The translations under genes were made by a program, and so were the position numbers. Below are positions 32,820 through 40,133 of a stretch of 62,235 bases of DNA, one piece after another (within the stretch, counting starts at the first letter, position 1; each line of letters starts with the position of its first letter). A model generated the notes under the pieces. That model was not told the DNA's origin. It saw only the letters and a list, made by a program, of their open reading frames with translations, and made no database searches. Origin of the DNA: an uncultured Clostridia bacterium. GTDB lineage: Bacteria > Bacillota > Clostridia > Oscillospirales > Acutalibacteraceae. The stretch covers positions 1 to 62,235 of the forward strand of contig CALBNX010000024.1 of assembly GCA_937896885.1 (NCBI GenBank). Direction: 5' to 3'.

Positions 32820-34103
32820 TTATTCACCGTATTTTTTAATAAGTTCTTTATAATGTCTTCCCTTTTCTTCAAAGTTCTTATATTCATTATAACTTGAAGC
32901 GGCTGGGGATAAAATACATATTCCTTTTGTATTCTCGTAAGCCGATTTTACTGCTTCTTCAAGGTTTTCTGCTTTGATAAGTTTTTTCTTTGTGCCATTC
33001 TGGAACATCATATCAATAATTTTGTGTCCCGTGGTTTTTGTGCCGATAATTACATTCAAATCACTATTTTCAAGGTCAACTGCAAAGTCAGTATAATCAA
33101 TTCCCCTATCCTTGCCACCGATTATAAGTGTATTTGCTTTAATTGCATTCACTGCACACATTACAGCGTGTGGAATTGTAGCTATACAGTCATTATAGAA
33201 AGTGACACCTTTATATGTGCCGACATTTTCCATTCTGTGCTCGATACCTTCAAAATCGTCAATAGCTTTTTTAGCATCTTCTGATGTTACACCGAATTTT
33301 GAAGCAGCAGTAAAGGCATAAAGCACATCATGACGATTATGCTCACCCGCTAAATGGATATTATCAATTTCGAATGGCAATTCATCATCTTTTTTTATGG
33401 CAATAGCATTTGATTTAACCGTGTTCAAATCAAGATATGGCTCAACGCCCTGTGTACCATTATAAATAAAAGTATTATTTTCATTTTGATGACGGACGAT
33501 ATTGAGTTTCGCATTCACATAGCCCGTCATTCCGCCTTTATAATGTTCAAGGTGTTCTTCATAAATGTTTGTTAAAATTGAAATGTCAGGTGAGTTTCTT
33601 GTAAATTCAAGCTGATGTGATGACATTTCGATAACTGCGATTTTGTCAGCAGTCATTTCTTCAATATAGTCAAGCACGGGGAGTCCCATATTACCCATCA
33701 ATTCGCAATCAACTCCGCCTGCACAAAGCATTTTATATGTGAGAGTTGATGTTGTTGTTTTTCCCTTTGAGCCCGTTACACCAATTTTCTTACATGGTGC
33801 AAATCTCAAGAACAAATCTGTCTGACAAGTTACATAAGTATTTTCTGGAACATCTACATTCACAAATGAGATGCCAGGACTTTTCATAACCACATCAAAT
33901 TTGTCGATGTGAGAAAGATAGTCTTCACCGCAGAAATATTCCACATTATTGTCATCAATTTTTTGCTCTCTGCCGTCACCGATGCCGAGTATTTTTTCAG
34001 GCAAATATTTCCTTATATAATTGTATGTGCTTTTACCCTCTCTGCCAAAGCCCAGAATAAGCACTTTTTTATCTTTTAAAAATTCAATAATTGGAGGTAA
34101 CAT
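32820..34103 (-). CDS. murD: UDP-N-acetylmuramoyl-L-alanine:D-glutamate ligase
   Basis: The 427-residue Mur ligase shows KVLILGFGREGKSTYNYI at the N-terminus, the ATP loop GVTGSKGKTTTSTL, the carbamylated-lysine region and late motifs EGIEHRMENVGTYKGV and YNDCIATIPHA. It adds D-glutamate to the peptidoglycan precursor in the cytoplasm. AGGAG precedes the ATG at 34103; an upstream in-frame start is not supported. Its location outside the dcw cluster, with nudix and maf, is mildly unusual but seen in clostridia. The promoter is at 34138-34166. Confidence 0.93.
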   Translation of the reverse strand: MLPPIIEFLKDKKVLILGFGREGKSTYNYIRKYLPEKILGIGDGREQKIDDNNVEYFCGEDYLSHIDKFDVVMKSPGISFVNVDVPENTYVTCQTDLFLRFAPCKKIGVTGSKGKTTTSTLTYKMLCAGGVDCELMGNMGLPVLDYIEEMTADKIAVIEMSSHQLEFTRNSPDISILTNIYEEHLEHYKGGMTGYVNAKLNIVRHQNENNTFIYNGTQGVEPYLDLNTVKSNAIAIKKDDELPFEIDNIHLAGEHNRHDVLYAFTAASKFGVTSEDAKKAIDDFEGIEHRMENVGTYKGVTFYNDCIATIPHAVMCAVNAIKANTLIIGGKDRGIDYTDFAVDLENSDLNVIIGTKTTGHKIIDMMFQNGTKKKLIKAENLEEAVKSAYENTKGICILSPAASSYNEYKNFEEKGRHYKELIKKYGE

Positions 34104-34137
34104 AATTCTCTTCTCCTTAATTTTCGCATATAAAATA

Positions 34138-34166
34138 ATTATACATTTATGCATTTGAAAAATCAA
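34138..34166 (-). promoter_or_regulatory. Promoter of murD-nudix-maf
   Basis: TTGATT (34166-34161) and TATAAT (34143-34138) are 17 bases apart on the reverse strand, 35 bases before the murD start. Confidence 0.75.
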
Positions 34167-34259
34167 TAGAAAAAGGTATTCTCCATTTTTTCAAAAATAA
34201 AAGTACACAAATTTGAATTTGTCGGGGAGATTGAAACTGACAGCGGAAAACACAAAGCG

Positions 34260-34303
34260 CCCCTTGTCAAAGGGGAGAGGGCCACGAAGTGGCGAGGGGA
34301 TTC
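34260..34303 (+). repeat. Modular palindromic repeat, unit 4 (variant)
   Basis: CCCCTT-GTCA-AAGGGG, the inner stem GCCAC-GAA-GTGGC, then GAGGGGATTC. The layout and tail match units 1-3, with changed but still paired arms. Confidence 0.75.
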
Positions 34304-34318
34304 TTGTTGTTGCATAAT

Positions 34319-34365
34319 GAATCCCTCCACCGCTGTCGCGGTCCCCCTCCCTTTAACAAGGGAGG
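34319..34365 (-). repeat. Modular palindromic repeat, unit 5 (inverted)
   Basis: On the reverse strand it reads CCTCCCTT-GTTA-AAGGGAGG, the inner stem ACCGC-GACA-GCGGT, and GGAGGGATTC, nearly identical to unit 3 outside the inner loop. Confidence 0.8.
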
Positions 34366-34413
34366 CTACCCGACAAACTCCTAATTTATCTAACTCTTAT
34401 AATACAAAACAAG

Positions 34414-34435
34414 CCCACTCTCTACTGAGAATGGG
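34414..34435 (-). terminator. Terminator after the amidase gene
   Basis: CCCACTCTC (34414-34422) and GAGAATGGG (34427-34435) form a 9-bp stem with one non-Watson-Crick pair. T-rich sequence follows in both directions. Confidence 0.65.
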
Positions 34436-34443
34436 GTTTATTT

Positions 34444-34468
34444 TTGCGTTCTTGCGTTTTGAGTTTTT
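34444..34468 (+). repeat. 25-bp inverted repeat, left copy
   Basis: The stretch starts TTGCGTTCTTGCGTTTTG and ends AGTTTTT. The exact reverse complement lies at 36622-36646, so the pair brackets the amidase and thyX genes. It is built from degenerate 8-base units (TTGCGTTC, TTGCGTTT, TGAGTTTT). Confidence 0.7.
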
Positions 34469-34472
34469 GAGT

Positions 34473-35183
34473 TTAATCACCATTCATCTCGAGAAGAGTC
34501 TGTTCAATTCCATCTGCTATGGCTTTTGCATAGTCATTAAGTTTCTCGTCAAAATCTTTATTGTCTTCATCACTTGTGATAAAGCCAACTTCTAAAAGGC
34601 AAGATGGCATTTTAGTATTTCGGTTGACATGATAATTCATATTCTCACCTTCACGATAGCCGAAATTTATTCCCCTATCTGCTGAAAATCCCACAATTTT
34701 CAAATTTTCCATTATATTTTCAGCAAGTAATGTATCATCTGTGGGGCGACTTGAATGAACCCACAACTCCATACCCTTGCCATTGCCTGTGCTACTATTT
34801 CTATGAATAGCAACAAAAAGAGAAGCTCTCGCTTTGTTTGCGATTTTGCATCGTTCAGACAAAGAGAGAGCACTGTCGTTTTCACGGGTCATTACAACAG
34901 TATATCCCCTGTCTGTGAGTATATCTCGCACGAGAAGAGAAAGACGAAGATTATCGTCTTTTTCTTTTCTATTTTTTCCTAATGCGCCCGGGTCATCACC
35001 ACCATGACCTGGGTCAATGCAAACTGTTTTTTCGTCGGGTACAAAGTTTAACTGACTAAGTTTATATACAGTTTCTTCTCCACCGACCAACAAGAGTGCC
35101 AACACAGAACAAAGTGTCAATGAAAATAGCGCAATTATCGGAAAAATAAAGGTTTTTCTGTTGTTTTTTCTACCGTTTTTCAT
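34473..35183 (-). CDS. N-acetylmuramoyl-L-alanine amidase (CwlD-like)
   Basis: The 236-residue protein has an N-terminal membrane or signal helix (about 10-30) and a zinc-dependent Amidase_3 domain: VCIDPGHGGDDPG with the first zinc His, a Glu in RKEKDDNLRLSLLV, LFVAIHRNS with the third ligand and LLEVGFITSDEDN with the catalytic Glu. It hydrolyses the MurNAc-L-Ala bond; CwlD-type enzymes make spore-cortex muramic lactam, but sporulation is not shown here. It follows thyX by 13 bases, an unrelated partner. Confidence 0.92.
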   Translation of the reverse strand: MKNGRKNNRKTFIFPIIALFSLTLCSVLALLLVGGEETVYKLSQLNFVPDEKTVCIDPGHGGDDPGALGKNRKEKDDNLRLSLLVRDILTDRGYTVVMTRENDSALSLSERCKIANKARASLFVAIHRNSSTGNGKGMELWVHSSRPTDDTLLAENIMENLKIVGFSADRGINFGYREGENMNYHVNRNTKMPSCLLEVGFITSDEDNKDFDEKLNDYAKAIADGIEQTLLEMNGD

Positions 35184-35196
35184 ATTAATCTTTTAA

Positions 35197-36570
35197 TTAT
35201 AAAGCCTTGAAACGCTCCTTGATTTCTCCTGCTCTGCCACAAGTCATTCTGCCTTCAGGGCAAGCGCTAACAAAACAGCTTGGGCCATAGAATTTAAATA
35301 CTTTTGGCTCTGCTTTGCGAAGAATTTTAAGTGCTTCAACGGCATATTCCTGAATTTCCCACTGAGCACGAGTGCAAGAACGAAGTCTCATAAAGAGCAT
35401 AAGTTGTCTTGCATTCATTGTTGTTACAATATCAAGTGTATTACCTGAAAGTTGATAATATACCAACAATTCTTCAGGCACACCCATCTCTTTAAGGCGT
35501 TTATACTCTTTATCTGTATCAATGAATGCTTGTTTATATTTTTCTAAAAGCTCAGGCTTATCTTTGAGTACAGGTGGGATAATATAACTTAATCTGTCAG
35601 TTTTAATGAGTTCAGGGATTTCGATTGACTGAATTCTGTGACGAGCAAAGTGAGTTATACAAGAAAGTGAAACATTGTTGAAACGGAAAGTATAATTTGC
35701 ACATTCAAGCGCTCTTGGTCTTTTACATTTTGCAACTGCTTCAACGATTTTTTCTGTGATTTCGTCATCTTTGATGATTTTTTCTGCTTGTGCTGTTGAG
35801 CAATTCTTATCAAAAATCAATGCATTTCTTGCAATAAGCTTTGCAGCATTTGGTGTTGCACCCAAAAGTTCAACAGGTGCTTTTGTATGTTCTGGCACCA
35901 CATTCACAAAAGACAAATCAGGACCGTCTTCTTTAATTTCTTTTTCTTTGAAGCTTGACATAATTCCAGGTGCTTTAATTTTTGCCTGTTCTAAAAGTTC
36001 AAGTCCCAATGCTTTGATTTCAGGATATTTTGCACCTCTACCATAAATCATAGCGTCAAGCATATGCAAGAATTCTCTGCCGTTTACTGAACAGAAGAAG
36101 TTACTATAAAGACAATATGGAAGCACAAAACGAGCATCTTCACGAAGAACACCATTTTCGCAGAGTTCATCATAGAGAGCGAACATTTTGCTCATATGCT
36201 CTTTATAACTCTTTGTGATTTCTTCGTTATCAAATTCAGGCACATAGAAACCTGCGTCACTGAAATTAACATATCGTCTTGACTTAACTGTATATGATGC
36301 AAGTCTGAATTCAATAATGAACTGTTCAACAACAGCAGTTACATTCTGGAATGCAAGTTGAAAATATGTGTGCTCAACTGTGCTTGTGTGTCCTGATGCA
36401 GTAACCTTGCCGATAAGGTTTGCGTTTTTCTCTTTATCCTGAGATTTATCCCAAATAGAGAGTGCTGTACCCTCTTGAGTTGAAACACGACCTGCCGCAG
36501 CAGTAACCTTTTCGTCAGTATCGGTCATACCAATAATCAATGCTGTGCTTTTGTTATAATCGTAGCTCAT
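35197..36570 (-). CDS. thyX: Long FAD-dependent thymidylate synthase (double ThyX)
   Basis: At 457 residues this is twice the usual ThyX length (~220-250). The N-terminal half has a ThyX-like motif EFRLASYTVKSRRYVNFSD in which the RHR of the flavin/dUMP motif is degenerate. The C-terminal half has THFARHRIQSIEIPELIKTD followed by RLSYIIPP with an intact RHR, and a late RSCTRAQWEIQ as in the dUMP-binding end. It makes dTMP using methylene-THF, FAD and NADPH. The start at 36570 fits GGGGG seven bases upstream. Its product feeds the thymidylate kinase encoded divergently at 36761. One half may be only structural. Confidence 0.88.
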   Translation of the reverse strand: MSYDYNKSTALIIGMTDTDEKVTAAAGRVSTQEGTALSIWDKSQDKEKNANLIGKVTASGHTSTVEHTYFQLAFQNVTAVVEQFIIEFRLASYTVKSRRYVNFSDAGFYVPEFDNEEITKSYKEHMSKMFALYDELCENGVLREDARFVLPYCLYSNFFCSVNGREFLHMLDAMIYGRGAKYPEIKALGLELLEQAKIKAPGIMSSFKEKEIKEDGPDLSFVNVVPEHTKAPVELLGATPNAAKLIARNALIFDKNCSTAQAEKIIKDDEITEKIVEAVAKCKRPRALECANYTFRFNNVSLSCITHFARHRIQSIEIPELIKTDRLSYIIPPVLKDKPELLEKYKQAFIDTDKEYKRLKEMGVPEELLVYYQLSGNTLDIVTTMNARQLMLFMRLRSCTRAQWEIQEYAVEALKILRKAEPKVFKFYGPSCFVSACPEGRMTCGRAGEIKERFKAL

Positions 36571-36609
36571 TTTCAATCCCCCGAATTTCTTATTTGTTCT
36601 CTGTTTTTC

Positions 36610-36638
36610 ATTGTATCACAAAAAAACTCAAAACGCAA
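36610..36638 (-). promoter_or_regulatory. Promoter of thyX, with -35 inside the 25-bp repeat
   Basis: TTGCGT (36638-36633) and TACAAT (36615-36610) are 17 bases apart on the reverse strand. The -35 box belongs to the repeat at 36622-36646. Confidence 0.6.
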
Positions 36639-36646
36639 GAACGCAA
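36622..36646 (-). repeat. 25-bp inverted repeat, right copy
   Basis: Exact reverse complement of 34444-34468. Related degenerate units continue to about 36658 (GAACTCAAAAAC). Confidence 0.7.
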
Positions 36647-36694
36647 GAACTCAAAAACTATATTTGTGAAATGCATTTTTATTTGCATTTATTA

Positions 36695-36723
36695 TTGTAT
36701 TATCAAAAATTATTTGTTATAAT
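36695..36723 (+). promoter_or_regulatory. Promoter of the tmk gene cluster
   Basis: TTGTAT (36695-36700) and TATAAT (36718-36723) are 17 bases apart, 38 bases before the chosen start of tmk. Confidence 0.75.
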
Positions 36724-36760
36724 GTTATCTGTATAATTATGTAAGGTGGAAAACTGTGCT

Positions 36761-37426
36761 ATGAACAGAAAAATGATTGTTATTGAAGGTCTCGACGGTA
36801 GTGGAAAATCAACTCAGGTTGAGCTTTTAAAACAGAAACTTATTGACAATAATATTAAACTCAGACAAATTAAATTGCCTGATTATGAGAACCCATCAAG
36901 CACACTTGTTAAAATGTATCTCGGTGGTGAGTTCGGCAACAACCCACAGGATGTTAATATTTATTCTGCGTCACTTTTCTATGCAGTTGACAGATATGCA
37001 AGTTTCAAGAAATTCTGGGGTGATGATTATAACAACGGCACGCTCATTCTTGCAGACCGTTACACAACATCAAATGCTGTTCACCAGACAGTTAAACTCC
37101 CAAAAGAAGATTGGGATAAATATCTTGACTGGTTATTCCACACAGAATATGAAATGATGGAAATTCCATCACCTGACGCAGTTATCTATCTTGATATGGA
37201 TGTTGACATTTCACAACGCCTTATGTCAAAACGCTATGAGGGTGAAGAAGCAAAGAAGGATGTTCACGAGGCAAACGTTGGTTATCTTAAAGCTTGCCGT
37301 GAAGCAGCTCTCTATGCCGCTGACCGTTTCGGCTGGAATGTTGTTAAATGTTTTGATGGCAACGAGCCTTTATCAATTGAAGAAATTGGCGACACTATCT
37401 TCAACATAGTTAAGGAGATTTTATAA
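36761..37426 (+). CDS. tmk: Thymidylate kinase-family protein
   Basis: The 221-residue P-loop kinase begins MNRKMIVIEGLDGSGKSTQV, with DRY (ADRYTTSN) and a DVDISQRLMSKRYEGEEAKKD lid region as in dTMP kinases. It phosphorylates dTMP to dTDP, matching the divergent ThyX. I choose the ATG at 36761, 10 bases after AAGGTGGA; the upstream GTG at 36746 lies inside that site. The stop overlaps the next start (TAATG), so it leads an overlapping operon. Confidence 0.88.
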   Translation: MNRKMIVIEGLDGSGKSTQVELLKQKLIDNNIKLRQIKLPDYENPSSTLVKMYLGGEFGNNPQDVNIYSASLFYAVDRYASFKKFWGDDYNNGTLILADRYTTSNAVHQTVKLPKEDWDKYLDWLFHTEYEMMEIPSPDAVIYLDMDVDISQRLMSKRYEGEEAKKDVHEANVGYLKACREAALYAADRFGWNVVKCFDGNEPLSIEEIGDTIFNIVKEIL

Positions 37427-38310
37427 TGGAGTTTCACTCCCCCACACTTCTCGACCGCGAATGGGTGCTTAAGGCATTCAACTTTGGTCAGACTGACTGT
37501 TGCGAATATTGTTTTGGCAATATTTTTATGTGGTCAGATATTTATGAAAACAAAATATTTAACGATAATGGCATTTTTATTTCTGCCGATTTTACGGATA
37601 AACCTGTTTTCTGTTATCCAATCGGTGACGGGGACAAAAAAGCCACTATTGAAAGACTTATAGAATTCTCAAAAGGTCTTGGTGTTAATCTTGAATTCTT
37701 TGGAATGACAGAAAAAGACCGTGACGAATTACAATTTCTCTTCCCTAAACAGTTTGAAATCACAGAAGAGCGTGATTATTTCGACTATCTTTACACAAGT
37801 GAGAGTCTGGCAACTCTTGTAGGCAGAAAACTTGCAAGCAAGAGAAATCATATCTCTTATTTTGAAAAGACCTTTGACTGGAAATATGAGCCCATTACAA
37901 AAGAGAACATTCACAAATGTGAACTTTTGAATGAGCATTGGGAAAGACTTAACCGTGAGAAAAACCCCGAAGAAATCGGTGACGAGCATTTAGCCATCAA
38001 AAAGGCTCTTTCTAACTTTTTCAACTTAGGTTTTGAAGGTGGAATTCTCACAATTGAAAATGAGATTGTCGCTTTCACATTCGGAGAGAAACTCAACGAT
38101 AACACTTTCTGTACTCACGTTGAAAAGGCTTATGGTAATATTCGTGGTGCTTATCAGATGATTAACCGTGAATTTGCCCGTCAACTTCGTGACAGATATG
38201 AATATATAAATCGTGAAGACGATACAGGTAGTGAGGGGTTAAGACGAGCAAAGCTTTCTTATCATCCACATCGTTTAGTTATTAAATATTCAGCAGTTTA
38301 TAAGGGTTAA
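37426..38310 (+). CDS. DUF2156 protein
   Basis: This 294-residue cytoplasmic protein matches DUF2156 (the domain also found at the C-terminus of phosphatidylglycerol lysyltransferases): CCEYCFGNIFMWSDIY near the N-terminus, KRNHISYFEK in the middle and YEYINREDDTGSEGLRRAK followed by LSYHP near the end. It has a GNAT-related fold; the substrate is unknown. The start overlaps the tmk stop by one base, and a GNAT acetyltransferase gene follows after two bases. Confidence 0.85.
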   Translation: MEFHSPTLLDREWVLKAFNFGQTDCCEYCFGNIFMWSDIYENKIFNDNGIFISADFTDKPVFCYPIGDGDKKATIERLIEFSKGLGVNLEFFGMTEKDRDELQFLFPKQFEITEERDYFDYLYTSESLATLVGRKLASKRNHISYFEKTFDWKYEPITKENIHKCELLNEHWERLNREKNPEEIGDEHLAIKKALSNFFNLGFEGGILTIENEIVAFTFGEKLNDNTFCTHVEKAYGNIRGAYQMINREFARQLRDRYEYINREDDTGSEGLRRAKLSYHPHRLVIKYSAVYKG

Positions 38311-38312
38311 TT

Positions 38313-39032
38313 ATGATTGATTTTGCAGGTTATTCTGACAGAAAAGCATTAGAAGATTTATGGCAAAGTGTTTTTCTTGAAGATAGTGAAATAACTGAAT
38401 ATTTTTTTGAGAATATTTTTGGTGACACAATTACGCCCGTTATCCGTGTTGACGGTGAAATTGCATCTGCTTTATTTCTTCTTGATTGTGCCATTGGTAA
38501 CTATAAAGGCAAATGCGTTTATTGTGCAATGACAAATTACAGTCATCGTGGCAAGGGTTATATGAAAACTCTGCTTGATTATTCTTATGATTTCTGTTGT
38601 GAGAATGGCTTTGACTTTTTGTTTTTAGTCCCTGCAGAGAAAAGTCTTTTTGACTATTATAAAAAATGTGGGTTTAAAGACTTCGGTTTAAGACGACGCC
38701 ACACCTTTGACGGCACTACACCAGAAATCAAAGAAAAATTAGATTTTGACTGTGAATTTAAGTTCAGCGAAGAAATAGTTGAATATTGGAAAAACTCTTG
38801 TATTCACTATGGTGGCAAGGTCGAAAGCTTCGGTTTGATTTTTGATGATGATAATGTGATTATTAGAAATGCACGTTGCAACTTTGAGAGCATTCCAGAA
38901 GAATATAAAAAAGTTGATACAATTATTCAGGGCAACATCAACTTTGGTGAAGATGAGTCCCCTGCTATGATTAGAACAGAAAATAAAGATATTAAGAATT
39001 TGTGTTGCTATGTTGGCATCACGTTGGAGTGA
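38313..39032 (+). CDS. GNAT-family N-acetyltransferase
   Basis: The 239-residue protein has the acetyl-CoA-binding region YCAMTNYSHRGKGYMKTLLD (R/Q-x-x-G-x-G/A pattern) near residues 69-88 and FDFLFLVPAEKSLFDYYKK with GF following, typical of two-domain GNAT proteins. The target is unknown. It is tightly packed after the DUF2156 gene, itself GNAT-like in fold, so the two may be functionally paired. Confidence 0.85.
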   Translation: MIDFAGYSDRKALEDLWQSVFLEDSEITEYFFENIFGDTITPVIRVDGEIASALFLLDCAIGNYKGKCVYCAMTNYSHRGKGYMKTLLDYSYDFCCENGFDFLFLVPAEKSLFDYYKKCGFKDFGLRRRHTFDGTTPEIKEKLDFDCEFKFSEEIVEYWKNSCIHYGGKVESFGLIFDDDNVIIRNARCNFESIPEEYKKVDTIIQGNINFGEDESPAMIRTENKDIKNLCCYVGITLE

Positions 39033-39037
39033 CATAT

Positions 39038-39586
39038 ATGATTTATGTATTTTTAGCACCTGGATTTGAAGAAATTGAAGCATTAGCAGTAGTTGATGTT
39101 TTGCGCAGAGCAGAATTAGATGTTTTAACCGTTGGCGTGGGTGAAGATTTTGTAATCGGCTCACATCAGATTCCTGTTGCTTGTGATATTTCTGAAAAGA
39201 ATTTAATACTTGACGAAAAAGTTGAGGCTATTGTGCTCCCCGGCGGAATGCCTGGCACATTAAATCTTGAAAAAAGTGAAGCTGTGCAAGAGGCTATTGA
39301 CTGGGCAATCAAAAACGAGAGATTAGTTTGTGCTATTTGTGCCGCACCATCAATTCTCGGTCACAAGGGACTTTTAAACGGCAAGAATGCAACTTGTTTC
39401 CCAGGTTTCGAAGATGAGCTTTTCGGTGCTGAAAATTCAAAAGATTATGTTGTAAAAGATGGCAACATTATCACTGCTCGCGGAATGGGTAGTGCTATTG
39501 AATTTGGTTTACAGATAGCAGAAGTACTCACATCAAAAGAAAATGCACAGAAAATCCGTGCATCATTACAGATTTATAATGGATAA
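39038..39586 (+). CDS. DJ-1/PfpI-family protein
   Basis: The 182-residue protein shows MIYVFLAPGFEEIEALAVVD at the start and the nucleophile elbow VCAICAAPSILGHKG (Cys near residue 103), with PGGMPG in between, as in DJ-1/ThiJ/YajL proteins. These act on glyoxal-type damage or as chaperones; the specific function is uncertain. GGAG (39026-39029) is 8 bases from the ATG at 39038, which excludes the longer frame from 39002. It overlaps the next gene by 8 bases. Confidence 0.92.
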   Translation: MIYVFLAPGFEEIEALAVVDVLRRAELDVLTVGVGEDFVIGSHQIPVACDISEKNLILDEKVEAIVLPGGMPGTLNLEKSEAVQEAIDWAIKNERLVCAICAAPSILGHKGLLNGKNATCFPGFEDELFGAENSKDYVVKDGNIITARGMGSAIEFGLQIAEVLTSKENAQKIRASLQIYNG

Positions 39587-40133
39587 AAAGATTTTAAGAA
39601 AAAGACTTTCAGAAAAGCGAAAAAGTCTTGATAAAACTGAAAAAGCAAAATGGGATAAGATTATAAGTGAAACAATCTGTAATAGTGATTATTTCAAAAA
39701 TTCAGAGCAAGTATTGGTTTTTTCATCAACTGAAGATGAGTTTGATACAAGATATATCATTGAGCGTTGCAGAGAGTCTTACAAGCGTGTTTTTTATCCC
39801 CGTTGCATTGATAAAGACGGCAATATGAGTTTTTTTAAAGTGGATAGTGTTGGCGATTTGGCTTTCGGCAATTTTGGTATTCTTGAGCCGAAAGAAGCTT
39901 GCAAAAAATATGTTCCACAGGATAATGATTTGGTGATTGTCCCCTGCCTTTCTGCTGACAGACAGAAAAACCGTATCGGTTATGGCAAGGGCTATTATGA
40001 CAGATTTTTAAAAGACTTTAACGGTGTAAGTGTTTCACCTTGTTATGATGTTTTATTAGAAGATGAAATTCCAACCGATAAATATGATATGCAGATTAAC
40101 ATTATTGTTACAGATAAGGAGGTTATCCAATGA
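39579..40133 (+). CDS. 5-formyltetrahydrofolate cyclo-ligase
   Basis: The 184-residue protein begins MDKKILRKRLSEKRKSLD and has the family signature RIGYGKGYYDRFL near residue 130. It converts 5-formyl-THF to methenyl-THF with ATP, feeding the folate pool that ThyX also uses. It starts inside the end of the DJ-1 gene without a good ribosome site of its own, implying coupled translation; the frame starting at 39543 would add unrelated residues. Confidence 0.92.
   Translation: MDKKILRKRLSEKRKSLDKTEKAKWDKIISETICNSDYFKNSEQVLVFSSTEDEFDTRYIIERCRESYKRVFYPRCIDKDGNMSFFKVDSVGDLAFGNFGILEPKEACKKYVPQDNDLVIVPCLSADRQKNRIGYGKGYYDRFLKDFNGVSVSPCYDVLLEDEIPTDKYDMQINIIVTDKEVIQ

Larger units (their letters stand above)
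34218..34377. mobile_element. Gene-less inverted pair of modular palindromic repeats (MITE-like)
   Basis: Two repeat units of the DUF559-cassette family face each other: 34260-34303 (forward, a CCCCTT-GTCA-AAGGGG variant) and 34319-34365 (inverted, ACCTCCCTT-type), with only 15 bases between. They are framed by a 9-bp perfect inverted repeat TTTGTCGGG (34218-34226) / CCCGACAAA (34369-34377). It looks like a non-autonomous derivative lacking the nuclease gene. The rest of the murD-amidase gap (34167-34217 and 34378-34413) shows nothing I can name. Confidence 0.6.
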
